Shown here piece after piece: positions 9,270-17,737 of a DNA stretch of 64,000 nucleotides. Positions within the stretch are counted from its first letter, which is position 1. The number at the start of each line of letters is the position of its first letter. The position numbers and the translations under genes are program-made. Source of the stretch: Bacteriovoracaceae bacterium (GTDB lineage Bacteria; Bdellovibrionota; Bacteriovoracia; Bacteriovoracales; Bacteriovoracaceae). The DNA lies in the NCBI GenBank assembly GCA_016784965.1, contig JADHTQ010000008.1:39043-103042 (forward strand). The letters run 5' to 3'. The notes beneath the pieces are model-generated. The model did no database searches, was not told the DNA's origin, and saw nothing but the letters and a program-made list of their open reading frames with translations.

Positions 9270-9383
9270 CAACGGCGCCTCCTTGATCATTAATCGAATT
9301 ATTTTTATAACAAAGTGTTTGTTTTGTCGAGAAAGTATGTTACAAAATTGCAGCTGGTCAACAAAAACCGCCAAGGAGGTGTG

Positions 9384-9593
9384 ATGGTTCCACGTGAATG
9401 TAGGAGTATGACGACTCCTTCAGGTCATAAGCGGCAAGCCTGTGTCAGTGGAAACGGCGACCCGGTTTTTTGTCTTGCCAGATTTGCCTGTGTAGGCTAT
9501 ATTATTTTTCCCCTCCAACAATTTTTAAGTACCAAATATCTAGGTGCTATGGCGAGCAGCTATAGTGCGGGAGCGCTGAGTCATGAGTTCTAA
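9384..9593 (+). other. Possible structured leader or 69-aa small ORF upstream of the KAS III operon
   Basis: The 313 bases between the esterase start and the KAS III gene hold a GC-richer block. It can fold as a three-way junction: TTCCAC (9388-9393) with GTGGAA (9448-9453), AGGAGT (9402-9407) with ACTCCT (9414-9419), and CAGG (9421-9424) with CCTG (9439-9442). GGCAAG (9433-9438) could instead pair with CTTGCC (9474-9479), competing with the third helix. The same stretch is an open frame of 69 codons starting at 9384 behind AAGGAGGT (9373-9380), overlapping the next gene by 11 bases. I cannot decide between a coding leader and a regulatory RNA, and it matches no riboswitch class I know. Confidence 0.3.
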
Positions 9594-10611
9594 GGATCAT
9601 GTGGGTATTGTAGGGACAGGGATCTATCTCCCCGACACTGTATTGAAGGCCCAAGAAATTGCCCATTTGACTGAAGGGGTGTGGACTGAAGAAAATATTG
9701 TTGAAAAACTTGGCATTGAACAAAAATATCTTCCAGGTACAAAAGATGGCACCCAGCAGATGGGTGTTTTTGCTGGCCTTAATGCTCTAAAACAAACAGG
9801 AGTTGATCCAAAAGAGATCGACCTTGTATTGTGTGTGGGTGAAGAGTGGAAAGAATATCCACTAACAACATCTGGGATCTATATTGCCGAAAATATTGGA
9901 GCAGATAATGCTTGGGCCATCGACGTCCAACAAAGATGTTGTTCAACTATTGCTGCACTAAAAATGGCCAAAGATATGATGATTGCCGATGAAGACGTTA
10001 ACACGGTCATGGTTGTAGGTGGTTATCGCAACGGGGACTTTATAGATTACACAGATAAAGCAATGTCCATGATGTATAACCTCTCAGCTGGCGGTGGTGC
10101 CATTATCTTGAAAAAGAATTACGGCAGGAATGTCCTTCTTGGAACCCACGTTATGACAGATGGTAGCTTGGCACGCGATGTTGGTGTGAAGTACGGTGGA
10201 ACGTGCAATCCAATTAATAGAGATAACTTGAGCATCGCCTACAAATCATTACAGATATTTGATCCGATTCACATGAAAAATAGGCTAAATGAAGTCTCCA
10301 TGAAAAATTGGATTCACTGTATAGATAGAGCATTTGAAAAATCGAATATGAGCCGATCTGAGATGGGGTATTTAGCAGTACTGCATTTTAAAAAATCCAT
10401 GCATTTTGGTATGTTGGATCTTCTGGGACTTAAAGCAGATCAATCAATTTATTTAAGTAAGTACGGTCACATCGGACAGATTGATCAAATATTATCACTA
10501 CAATTGGCACTGGAGCAAGGTAAAGTACAAGATGGAACGGTTGTTTCGATGATCGCTGCAGGAATTGGGTACGCTTGGGCCGCCAATGTAATTAAATGGG
10601 GTGTTATATGA
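9583..10611 (+). CDS. KAS III-like (FabH/thiolase superfamily) protein 1
   Basis: A 342-aa thiolase-fold protein of the ketoacyl-ACP synthase III type (VGIVGTGIYLPDTVL at the N-terminus). The catalytic cysteine is present in QQRCCST (Cys119 or Cys120). His268 in VLHFKKSMH fits the HQAN histidine of FabH. The position of the third catalytic residue, normally Asn in a YGNTSS-like motif, reads YGHIGQ, so Asn is replaced by His296. This makes ordinary fatty-acid initiation doubtful. First gene of an operon with an SDR, a CoA-transferase, a second KAS III-like gene and a transporter. The stop overlaps the SDR start as ATGA. Claisen condensation or its reverse, thiolysis of a 3-ketoacyl-CoA, is plausible. 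Confidence 0.8.
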   Translation: MSSKDHVGIVGTGIYLPDTVLKAQEIAHLTEGVWTEENIVEKLGIEQKYLPGTKDGTQQMGVFAGLNALKQTGVDPKEIDLVLCVGEEWKEYPLTTSGIYIAENIGADNAWAIDVQQRCCSTIAALKMAKDMMIADEDVNTVMVVGGYRNGDFIDYTDKAMSMMYNLSAGGGAIILKKNYGRNVLLGTHVMTDGSLARDVGVKYGGTCNPINRDNLSIAYKSLQIFDPIHMKNRLNEVSMKNWIHCIDRAFEKSNMSRSEMGYLAVLHFKKSMHFGMLDLLGLKADQSIYLSKYGHIGQIDQILSLQLALEQGKVQDGTVVSMIAAGIGYAWAANVIKWGVI

Positions 10612-11336
10612 AAAATTTGAAAGGAAAAAGAGTAGTTATTACTGGAGGAGCATCAGGAATTGGCTTGGCCACTGCTGTAAGATTTTATGAAGAGGGCAGT
10701 GAGCTTTGTATTGTTGATATGCCCACAGAAGAAGAAACAGAGCTAAAAGCAAGATTTCCTGAGAGAATGACCTACATTCAAGCTGATGTTTCGACCCAAG
10801 ATGGAGTTGATAAGATACAAAATTGGATCAATGGTGGAGTAGATGTGTTTATTAATAACGCGGGCATTACTCGCGATGCAACTATGGCAAAGATGACTGA
10901 CGAACAATGGGATCAAGTTTTGGCCGTTAACTTGACTGCAGTTTATAAACTTAGCAAAATTGCAGCAATAAAGATGAAAGAGCAAGGTGGCGGTGCAATC
11001 TTACAAGCATCTTCAGTAGTTGCTCATTACGGTAACTTCGGTCAATCAAATTATGTGGCCACAAAAGCAGCCGTTATCGGTCTAACAAAAACCATGGCCA
11101 AAGAATATGGAAAATACGGGGTCCGAATTAACTCTGTGGCTCCAGGATTTATTGGAACACCAATGGTCAGGTCAATGCCTGAAAAAGTAGTAAAGATGAT
11201 GGAAGATAAAGTTCCACTGAAAAGACTCGGGGAGCCAGATGAAATCGCTGCTATCTACGCATTTTTAGCTTCAGATGACGCAAAATACATAACTGGCACA
11301 TGCATAAACGTGGATGGCGGAATTGTACTAGGATAG
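10608..11336 (+). CDS. SDR family dehydrogenase/reductase (hydroxybutyrate dehydrogenase- or FabG-like)
   Basis: A 242-aa classical short-chain dehydrogenase. The ATG at 10608 overlaps the preceding stop as ATGA. Features: GGASGIGLATA cofactor loop, NNAGITRD, the catalytic ASSV serine, YVATK (Tyr and Lys), and INSVAPGFIGTPM. The second beta strand ends in IVDMP, with an acidic residue at the position that in SDRs binds the adenosine ribose, which suggests NAD(H) rather than NADP(H). FabG and PhaB usually have a basic residue nearby. An NAD-linked enzyme would suit oxidation of 3-hydroxybutyrate to acetoacetate in this operon, but a reductive role on a 3-oxoacyl substrate cannot be excluded. 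Confidence 0.9.
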   Translation: MKNLKGKRVVITGGASGIGLATAVRFYEEGSELCIVDMPTEEETELKARFPERMTYIQADVSTQDGVDKIQNWINGGVDVFINNAGITRDATMAKMTDEQWDQVLAVNLTAVYKLSKIAAIKMKEQGGGAILQASSVVAHYGNFGQSNYVATKAAVIGLTKTMAKEYGKYGVRINSVAPGFIGTPMVRSMPEKVVKMMEDKVPLKRLGEPDEIAAIYAFLASDDAKYITGTCINVDGGIVLG

Positions 11337-11339
11337 ATT

Positions 11340-12638
11340 GTGGAGACTTATAATAGTAAACTGATTTCTATAGATAATGCTGTTAGCAAAATATCGAGCG
11401 GCGATGATGTCATTGTCGCTCAATGTGCCTCAGAGCCTCAGGGATGTATGGGGCAATTCCATACAGTTGCCGAAAGAGTCAAAAACGTTAATGTTTTTTC
11501 GGTGCTCACTTTAAATCCTTACGAATTTTATATGAAGCCTGAGATGAAGGGGATTTTTAATTTGTGCAGTTGGTTTCATGCCCCAGGTATACGAGAGGCC
11601 ATAAAGAGAAAAACTGGCACAGTTACTTTTGTCCCAAACATGCTCCATCGTGCAGGCATTGACCGCATAAGTGTAAAAAAACCGAATATCTTTTTTGGGA
11701 CGTGTACTCCCCCAGATAATAAGGGATTTGTGTCCCTTTCTCTGGGCATTACATATGAAAAGGACATAATAGAGGCAGCAAAAATAGTGGTTCTAGAAGT
11801 AAATGAGAATCTTCCCAGAACTTTTGGTGATACTCACATTCACATTTCTGATGTTGATTTTTTTGTTGAACACCATAAAGATATTCCAGTTTTACCGACT
11901 GTTGCACCAGATGAGATTGAGACACAAATTGGAAATCACATTGCAACCTTAGTTGATGATGGTTCAACAATTCAGTTGGGCATTGGGGGAATACCAAATG
12001 CTGCAGCCCTTTCTTTAAAGGATAAAAATGACCTCGGGGTTCACACTGAAATGTTTGTGGATTCAATGATGGATCTCTATGAAAGAGGTGTTATCACCAA
12101 TAAGAAGAAGTCATTATTTAAAGATAAGTTTATTACTACTTTTGCAATGGGTTCAAGAAGGCTGTATGATTGGCTCGACAATAATATGGCCGTTGAATTT
12201 CAAAGAGGTCGTTGGGTGAACGACCCTGCAGTTATTAGAAAAAATTCTCGCATGGTCTCAATCAACACTTGTATTACTGTAGATTTTACCGGTCAAGTGG
12301 CCAGTGAATCTATTGGCACTAGACAATATTCAGGTACTGGTGGGCAAACGGATACTGCAGTAGGTGCCAAAAACGCCTACGATGGACTTGGAAAGTCGAT
12401 CATTGCTTGTCGCTCTACTGCTAAAAATGACACTGTATCTACCATCACCCCTACATTGCCGCTAGGGTCGGCAGTTACGCTTCATAGAAGCAATACTGAC
12501 CATGTGGTTACTGAGTACGGTATAGCTTACATGCGTGGTAGAACGGTACAAGAGAGAACACAAAACCTAATTGCAATTGCTCATCCAAAATTTAGAAATG
12601 AGCTAACGGCTCAGGCCAAAGAACTTGGGTATATTTAG
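11340..12638 (+). CDS. Acetyl-CoA hydrolase/CoA-transferase family protein (4-hydroxybutyrate CoA-transferase-like)
   Basis: A 432-aa enzyme starting at the GTG at 11340, four bases after the SDR stop. It has the family signature QLGIGGIPNAA in the middle and the C-terminal ASESIGTRQYSGTGGQTD block, whose Glu is the likely acyl-thioester nucleophile. HRSNTDHVVTEYG follows, as in 4-hydroxybutyrate and succinyl/acetate CoA-transferases. Such enzymes move CoA between short carboxylic acids. In this operon it could activate acetoacetate or hydroxybutyrate using acetyl-CoA or succinyl-CoA. The actual acid cannot be read from the sequence. Confidence 0.9.
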   Translation: METYNSKLISIDNAVSKISSGDDVIVAQCASEPQGCMGQFHTVAERVKNVNVFSVLTLNPYEFYMKPEMKGIFNLCSWFHAPGIREAIKRKTGTVTFVPNMLHRAGIDRISVKKPNIFFGTCTPPDNKGFVSLSLGITYEKDIIEAAKIVVLEVNENLPRTFGDTHIHISDVDFFVEHHKDIPVLPTVAPDEIETQIGNHIATLVDDGSTIQLGIGGIPNAAALSLKDKNDLGVHTEMFVDSMMDLYERGVITNKKKSLFKDKFITTFAMGSRRLYDWLDNNMAVEFQRGRWVNDPAVIRKNSRMVSINTCITVDFTGQVASESIGTRQYSGTGGQTDTAVGAKNAYDGLGKSIIACRSTAKNDTVSTITPTLPLGSAVTLHRSNTDHVVTEYGIAYMRGRTVQERTQNLIAIAHPKFRNELTAQAKELGYI

Positions 12639-12653
12639 GAAGGAAGAAAAAAA

Positions 12654-13664
12654 ATGGCAAAAGTGAAAATTATTGGCACTGGAAGTTATGTGCCAGGTGA
12701 GCCAATATCCAATGATCAGCTGCTGAAGTTGGCCAATATTGAATTTGATACCTCCAAGTTAGAAAACAAATTAGGTATTAAGTATCGGCATATCGCAAAG
12801 CTTCGTGAGATAGAAGAAAGCACTGCCGATTTTGCGGTTAATTCTGTGTTAAATGCCATTTCAGATGCCGGAATTCACAATGACGATGTTGGACTTTTCG
12901 TCGTTGGAACAGATACTCCCGAGTATATATCCCCGGCAACTGCTTTAATTGTCCAAGGAAGAATTCAAAAAAAGGAAACCTTTAGCGCATCATTTGATGT
13001 AGGGGCGACATGTGCAAGCTTTACGAGTGCCTTTAATGTTGCCGCAAAAATGTTGGCAGGCGACAGTACTATAAAGTATGCAGCTGTGACTGGCGTTTAT
13101 AATATGCCAGCATATGTAAAGGATGGAGATGTCTTTGGTTATTCTATCTTCGCAGATGGCGCTGGAACAATTATCTTAGAAAGGACCGATGACAACGACT
13201 CTTCTGGTTACATTGATGGCCAATTCATGACCGATGGCACACAATGGGATTATGTCGGTGTCTATGCTGGCGGTACTAAAAAACCAATCACCAAGGACCT
13301 TTTAGATAATGGTGACTATGGTCTGCAAAACTTACAAAGGCTTCCAGGTGATCGCAATGTAAGATTGTGGCCCATGATGATGAATAAACTTTTAGACAAG
13401 GTCGGAATGAAAAAAAGTGAAATTGATCACATAATTTTTACCCAAATTAACCGCTCCGTTATTGAAGAAGTGATGAAAGTGATTGAGCTTCCCATGACAA
13501 AAACCACTTGTGTTATGGATAAGTACGGCTACACTGGCTCGGGGTGCATACCCATGGCCTTTGAAAATGCTGTGAAAAATGAAAAGATTAAAAGAGGAGA
13601 TAAAGTAATGTTTATCGCCTCGGGCGCAGGCTTTGCAGTCAGTGCTAATATATTTACATATTAA
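12654..13664 (+). CDS. KAS III-like (FabH/thiolase superfamily) protein 2
   Basis: A 336-aa protein with an SD (AGGAAGGA) ahead of the ATG. It shares the KAS III fold (VKIIGTGSYVPGEPISN) and keeps the nucleophile Cys120 in GATCASFT. The other two catalytic positions differ from FabH: HQAN reads FTQINRS (Gln264, Asn266), and the Asn motif reads YGYTGSG (Tyr293). It is only distantly similar to the first KAS III-like protein of the operon. The pair might form a heteromer or catalyse different steps. Decarboxylating malonyl-ACP chemistry is unlikely without His and Asn; acyl transfer or thiolysis is possible. No acyl carrier protein gene is nearby. Confidence 0.8.
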   Translation: MAKVKIIGTGSYVPGEPISNDQLLKLANIEFDTSKLENKLGIKYRHIAKLREIEESTADFAVNSVLNAISDAGIHNDDVGLFVVGTDTPEYISPATALIVQGRIQKKETFSASFDVGATCASFTSAFNVAAKMLAGDSTIKYAAVTGVYNMPAYVKDGDVFGYSIFADGAGTIILERTDDNDSSGYIDGQFMTDGTQWDYVGVYAGGTKKPITKDLLDNGDYGLQNLQRLPGDRNVRLWPMMMNKLLDKVGMKKSEIDHIIFTQINRSVIEEVMKVIELPMTKTTCVMDKYGYTGSGCIPMAFENAVKNEKIKRGDKVMFIASGAGFAVSANIFTY

Positions 13665-13686
13665 TTAAAAAAAAAGGGAGGGCGCG

Positions 13687-15210
13687 ATGGTTGAAGGACA
13701 AATGGCTGCGTGGATATCAATTATCCTATTTGGTATTACATTTTTGGGGATTGCAATCTATGCAAGTCGAAAAACCAAAAATGCTAAGAGTTTCGCTATT
13801 GGCGATGGTGCAGGGCCTTTGGCTGTTGGGATGAGCTTGGCAACTACTTTAACAAGTGCTGCGGTTTTTATAATCAACCCTGGTCTTGTGTATTATTACG
13901 GGATCTCGGTGTTAATTAGTTTTTGTTTTGCCGCAAACTTTGGCATAATTTTAGGGCTTTTGGTTTTAGTCAGAGGGTTTAGAAAGGCCGGTATATCAGG
14001 TGGATTGGTAAGTGTTCCAAGCTGGATTGAAAAACATTACGGTGGAGGGCTACCGGTTAGATTATTTTATGCAGTATCAAGCCTGCTTCTAATCACCTAT
14101 ATGGTCTTAATTTTTGTCGGTTTGACAAATATATTAACACAGCTACTGGGCATAAGTGCTCCTGTTGCTTTGTTTATGCTAATTGCATTTATTATTTTAT
14201 ACAACCAGATAGGTGGTGCTAACTCCCACGTTTATACCAATTTTTTACAAGGTATTGTGATGGTGGTTGTCGCCATTATTTTAATAGGTTCAGGGTTTCA
14301 TCTCTTCGAAGGTGGACTGTTGGCATTTTTTACAAAACTGAGGGAAATTGATAGCATATTGGTACAAACTTACAATCCAAAAAGTATCATGTTTCGAGAT
14401 TTCTTTGAAGTAGTGGCCTGTAACATTGTTATCGGTTTCGCCATTGTTTGCCAACCACATATTTTAAGCAAGGGTCTTTTTCTAAAAAACGATCGAGATG
14501 TTAATAAATTTATGCTTTATGCAATGGCGATTGGTACCATTTTTTCTATGGTGATGGTGGTCGGTCTCTATGCACGATTAACTCTTAGCGCGGGCATTTT
14601 ACCGGACAAGGTCGTCTCGACATATATCGTACAAAACTTTGCAACGCCACTTAAAATTATTATCAGTCTTGGATTTTTATGTGCTGGTATTTCAACTTTA
14701 GAGGCCATTTTGCTCTCGCTATCTGTCACTTTTTCCTTTGATATGATATTGCCAGTTATGCAGCGAAAATTTAACAAGCATACTGATCCCGAGAAGATGG
14801 ATTTAAAAAATATACTCAATTACGGAAAAATGCTTACTGTTGTATCGGGGGTCTTTGTCTATTTTTTAAGCCTGCAGCAGATTGAAAACCCGAGCGTTTC
14901 GGTGGCAGTCTTTGCCTTTAATGGGGTGTATGCGCTTTTTGCTATTACATTTATTCCAGTTGCGGCCAAGATATTTAAGTTGAAACTGGGACCAAAGATG
15001 ATTCTTGCCACTTCGGTATTGATTGCGGTGATTCATTTTGGAATGCGTTATGGTAAAGTTGCAGTTCCAGGCCTAAATCCTTGGTATTGGACCAATCCTG
15101 GAGTAACTGCTACTTTGGCCCTATTTGTAGCATGCCTTGTTGTGGCCTTTTATTTAATGATTAATAAGTTGATGGTAAGGTCCCCTCGCAAGGCCTCTGA
15201 TATGGTTTAA
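13687..15210 (+). CDS. Sodium:solute symporter (SSS) family transporter
   Basis: A 507-aa integral membrane protein with about thirteen hydrophobic helices, translated from the ATG at 13687 behind GGGAGG. The N-terminal helix with SFAIGDGAGPLAVGMSLATT, the AAVFIINPGLVYYYG region, and NQIGGANSHVYTNFLQGIVM are typical of SSS (PanF/PutP-like) carriers that couple Na+ to uptake of carboxylic acids, amino acids or sugars. It is the last gene of the operon with the CoA-transferase and dehydrogenase, so a short-chain hydroxy- or keto-acid is the most reasonable substrate. That assignment is inference from context. Confidence 0.9.
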   Translation: MVEGQMAAWISIILFGITFLGIAIYASRKTKNAKSFAIGDGAGPLAVGMSLATTLTSAAVFIINPGLVYYYGISVLISFCFAANFGIILGLLVLVRGFRKAGISGGLVSVPSWIEKHYGGGLPVRLFYAVSSLLLITYMVLIFVGLTNILTQLLGISAPVALFMLIAFIILYNQIGGANSHVYTNFLQGIVMVVVAIILIGSGFHLFEGGLLAFFTKLREIDSILVQTYNPKSIMFRDFFEVVACNIVIGFAIVCQPHILSKGLFLKNDRDVNKFMLYAMAIGTIFSMVMVVGLYARLTLSAGILPDKVVSTYIVQNFATPLKIIISLGFLCAGISTLEAILLSLSVTFSFDMILPVMQRKFNKHTDPEKMDLKNILNYGKMLTVVSGVFVYFLSLQQIENPSVSVAVFAFNGVYALFAITFIPVAAKIFKLKLGPKMILATSVLIAVIHFGMRYGKVAVPGLNPWYWTNPGVTATLALFVACLVVAFYLMINKLMVRSPRKASDMV

Positions 15211-15225
15211 AATTTTGTTTTTTTA

Positions 15226-15267
15226 AATAAAAAAAGGGCCATCCAATTAATTTTAACCGATGGCCCT
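15226..15267 (-). terminator. Rho-independent terminator for the small lipoprotein gene
   Basis: A nine-base perfect stem, AGGGCCATC at 15235-15243 with GATGGCCCT at 15259-15267 and a 15-base loop. Read on the minus strand it is followed by a T-rich run (15220-15234). It lies between convergent genes and may also slow plus-strand transcripts, but the T-tract faces the minus-strand gene. Confidence 0.8.
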
Positions 15268-15319
15268 AATCTTGTTAGAGGAGCTTTAATCGACCTCCAG
15301 ACAACGAATTGAACAATGA

Positions 15320-15520
15320 TTAATAATCATTTCTTTCTGCGTCTCTGTGTTTAACTCCTTTTTTTGTACGTTTGAGATAAGGATGCCAGTGAGTGCCTTG
15401 AAAATTTTCACTATCACTTGCTATTCCTCTTTGTGCGTCGCTGTCGATGGTCGAACAACCTTGAAGTACAACAAATGTAAACAATAAGGCCATAATGCTT
15501 AAAACTTTTAAAGCGTTCAT
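15320..15520 (-). CDS. Small lipoprotein of unknown function
   Basis: Using the ATG at 15520, which has GAGGAG at 15528-15533, gives a 66-aa precursor. The N-terminal MNALKVLSIMALLFTFVVLQ segment runs into the lipobox LQGC, so the mature protein would be a lipid-anchored peptide of about 44 residues. The mature part is polar and ends KHRDAERNDY, with a central GTHWHPYLKRTKKG. I do not recognise a family. A terminator follows immediately. Confidence 0.75.
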   Translation of the reverse strand: MNALKVLSIMALLFTFVVLQGCSTIDSDAQRGIASDSENFQGTHWHPYLKRTKKGVKHRDAERNDY

Positions 15521-15644
15521 AATTGTTCTCCTCAATGAAGTTCCATAAAGTCTTGTTCGGACGCTAATTCAGAAAACTTGACTAAAAAAGTAAACTAAAT
15601 GTGTGTTTGGCAATAAAATCAAAGGTATAATTCAAAAGAAAAAG

Positions 15645-16829
15645 TTATATTCTGTGGAACCTCAGAAGTTCACTTTTTGGGGGATCTATTCCATATTTAC
15701 TGGCATCAAAAATGGCCTTTTGGTTAATGCCGAGCGAGGATGGCTCTATGGGAGAATCACTACCAAAAAAAAGGGCGATATTGTTTTGTTCTAACTTTCG
15801 CCACGGAAATAGGTATTTTTTAAGCTCTGGTGCAACTTTTTTATCAATCCAAGCTTTATCACTTAACCAGTGACAGGGTTGCATATGGCAAGTATAGGGC
15901 CTATCTCTCATCAAGTTGATTGTTTCATCTCTAACTATCTCACAATGCTCCAGGTGTACATTCCCAAGGTGTCCGTTATCCCATAAAGAATTGGCCGTAG
16001 TTACAATTTGGTGAGTGGCCTCATCCCCCAAAGCGTGAACAGAAACATCAAATCCACTATTCCAAGAGGTAATAAAAATGTCAGCTAACTCCTGGTTTGT
16101 CATGAGTGGGCGCCCACACCAATTATATTTTCCAATATTTTGATAGGGCAGACTTAAGTAAGCCCCATCTGATCCCAGAGCACCATCATAGTAGACTTTT
16201 ATACCTTTAACAGTTAAATTTTTGCACTTATCTTTTTTGGCAATTTGGGCCATTTTTAAGACTTCGCTAAAGCTTTGTCCTCCGTCAACGCTGAAATATT
16301 GGTCTATATGAATTTCAAGTAATCCCTCTTTATCTAGTTTTATTGCTTGATTCCACTGAGGCATGGAGCAGCTCATATCCCTGATAAATAAAAAGCCAGC
16401 TTTTAAAAAAACGTTTTGACCTTCTAGTAAAAAGTTATGAATGCTTTCATCTGAAATTTGAGGCATATGTTTGTAAACCAGCTCCATCTGTTTATCAAAG
16501 ACAATGCATTTATTTAGACATTTTGACAGATCAAGTTGGAGCAATTTAGCTGCTTGAGAGTTAATCCACAAGGCGTGTCCATCCACACTACTAAAGGCCA
16601 CAGGATTATTTGGAAAAACTTTGTCGAGGACTTCTTTTTGGGGATACTTCGGGTTAATCCATCTGTTGTAGTCCCAACCAACTCCGATAATCCACTCTCC
16701 ACGGAAGTGCTGCTTAAACACCTGTAAATTTTGAACGTCAAAAGGGTCAGTTAAGTTATGCAGTGATAAATGTGTGGCATGCTCGCCTGTTGCTAGCCAA
16801 TGAACGTGACTATCAATTATATTATCCAA
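15645..16829 (-). CDS. Amidohydrolase family 3 (YtcJ-like) metal-dependent hydrolase lacking the beta-sandwich domain
   Basis: A 394-aa protein translated from a TTG at 16829. It begins directly with the metal-binding DSHVHW. Amidohydrolase-3 landmarks follow in order: VKGIKVYYDGALGSDGAYL (bridging Lys region), VHALGDEA, HLEHCEIV, MQPCHWLSDKAW and GSDSPIEP (metal Asp). All expected metal ligands are present, so it should be a functional TIM-barrel hydrolase. Typical relatives are about 530 aa because extra N- and C-terminal strands make a beta-sandwich; here both are missing. Substrate unknown. It is divergent from the methyltransferase gene. Confidence 0.82.
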   Translation of the reverse strand: MDNIIDSHVHWLATGEHATHLSLHNLTDPFDVQNLQVFKQHFRGEWIIGVGWDYNRWINPKYPQKEVLDKVFPNNPVAFSSVDGHALWINSQAAKLLQLDLSKCLNKCIVFDKQMELVYKHMPQISDESIHNFLLEGQNVFLKAGFLFIRDMSCSMPQWNQAIKLDKEGLLEIHIDQYFSVDGGQSFSEVLKMAQIAKKDKCKNLTVKGIKVYYDGALGSDGAYLSLPYQNIGKYNWCGRPLMTNQELADIFITSWNSGFDVSVHALGDEATHQIVTTANSLWDNGHLGNVHLEHCEIVRDETINLMRDRPYTCHMQPCHWLSDKAWIDKKVAPELKKYLFPWRKLEQNNIALFFGSDSPIEPSSLGINQKAIFDASKYGIDPPKSELLRFHRI

Positions 16830-16915
16830 AATTTGCCCTCACTTATTGCTGATCTCTTACAGTGATGCTAGATTGGCCCAAATTAATTGATTTTTCAAGG
16901 GGCCTTTTTCAGGTG

Positions 16916-17668
16916 ATGGGTAAAATTATAAGTAGCAAAAAACGCACAATTATTTGTGGTGATTCGACAATTTCTGAAAGTTATGTAGAACTTAAAAATG
17001 CAGGTAGAAAATGTCAGCTAATACTAACAGATCCACCCTATTGCTTGTTAACTAGAAGAAGAAAAAGCGGGCAGCTGCGCGATCCCCATCGCAGAAAATT
17101 TAAAATTGAACACGCTGCTGTCACTCGCTTTGAAAATGTAAAAGAGTATCGCACTTTTACAAAAAAATGGATGGAGCAGGCCCAAACACATTTAATTGAC
17201 GATGGAGTAATGTGTATTTGGACCAATTTTTTAGGTAAAGAACCGATTAAAACTGAAGCCTTGGCACTTGGGTATCAATTTCACGGAGAGTTTACTTGGG
17301 CCAAATTAAGCAAAGAGGGCGGAGGTAATGAAAGGACAGCCAGAGTTTATGAAGTGGCATTAATCTTTAAAAAAGGACCACCAAGAGTTTTAACAAATGA
17401 TGAATTACCCATTTGCTGGTCTGTAGTTGGCCACTATGACGACGATGGTGAAGCGCAAAAATGGGGAGGTCACCCAAATTACAAGTCCTTTAATGTGCTG
17501 GAACCTTTAATTAGAACTTACTCAAGACCCGGGGATTTGATACTCGATCCATTTAGTGGCAGTGGGGCCATAGCATCAGCTTCTATAAAGCTAGATCGGG
17601 ATATTTATGCAATTGAGCTAAATGATGAATGGGCCCAAATGGCAGCAAAAAGGGTTGAGCTGCTTTAG
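16916..17668 (+). CDS. Orphan beta-class DNA methyltransferase (N6-adenine or N4-cytosine)
   Basis: The ATG at 16916 gives a 250-aa enzyme starting just before the first conserved strand; an in-frame GTG at 16862 or ATG at 16865 would add 17-18 residues. The catalytic motif IV, TDPPYCL, comes first, and the S-adenosylmethionine-binding motif I, LDPFSGSGA, comes near the C-terminus after SRPGDLI. This order defines the beta class of amino-methyltransferases. Between them lies a basic target-recognition region (LTRRRKSGQLRDPHRRK). No restriction endonuclease is adjacent, so it is probably a solitary regulatory or housekeeping methylase. Recognition sequence unknown. Confidence 0.85.
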   Translation: MGKIISSKKRTIICGDSTISESYVELKNAGRKCQLILTDPPYCLLTRRRKSGQLRDPHRRKFKIEHAAVTRFENVKEYRTFTKKWMEQAQTHLIDDGVMCIWTNFLGKEPIKTEALALGYQFHGEFTWAKLSKEGGGNERTARVYEVALIFKKGPPRVLTNDELPICWSVVGHYDDDGEAQKWGGHPNYKSFNVLEPLIRTYSRPGDLILDPFSGSGAIASASIKLDRDIYAIELNDEWAQMAAKRVELL

Positions 17669-17737
17669 ACCTTTTTTGACATACCGGATAGATAAAATTT
17701 AATATATTTAGTATAAACTTGGCAAATGGAGTTGAAT

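Noticed and set aside
9315..9383. Upstream extension of the 69-aa frame to 9315
   Set aside because: It overlaps the esterase start region and has no SD; the strong SD points to the ATG at 9384 if the frame is coding at all.
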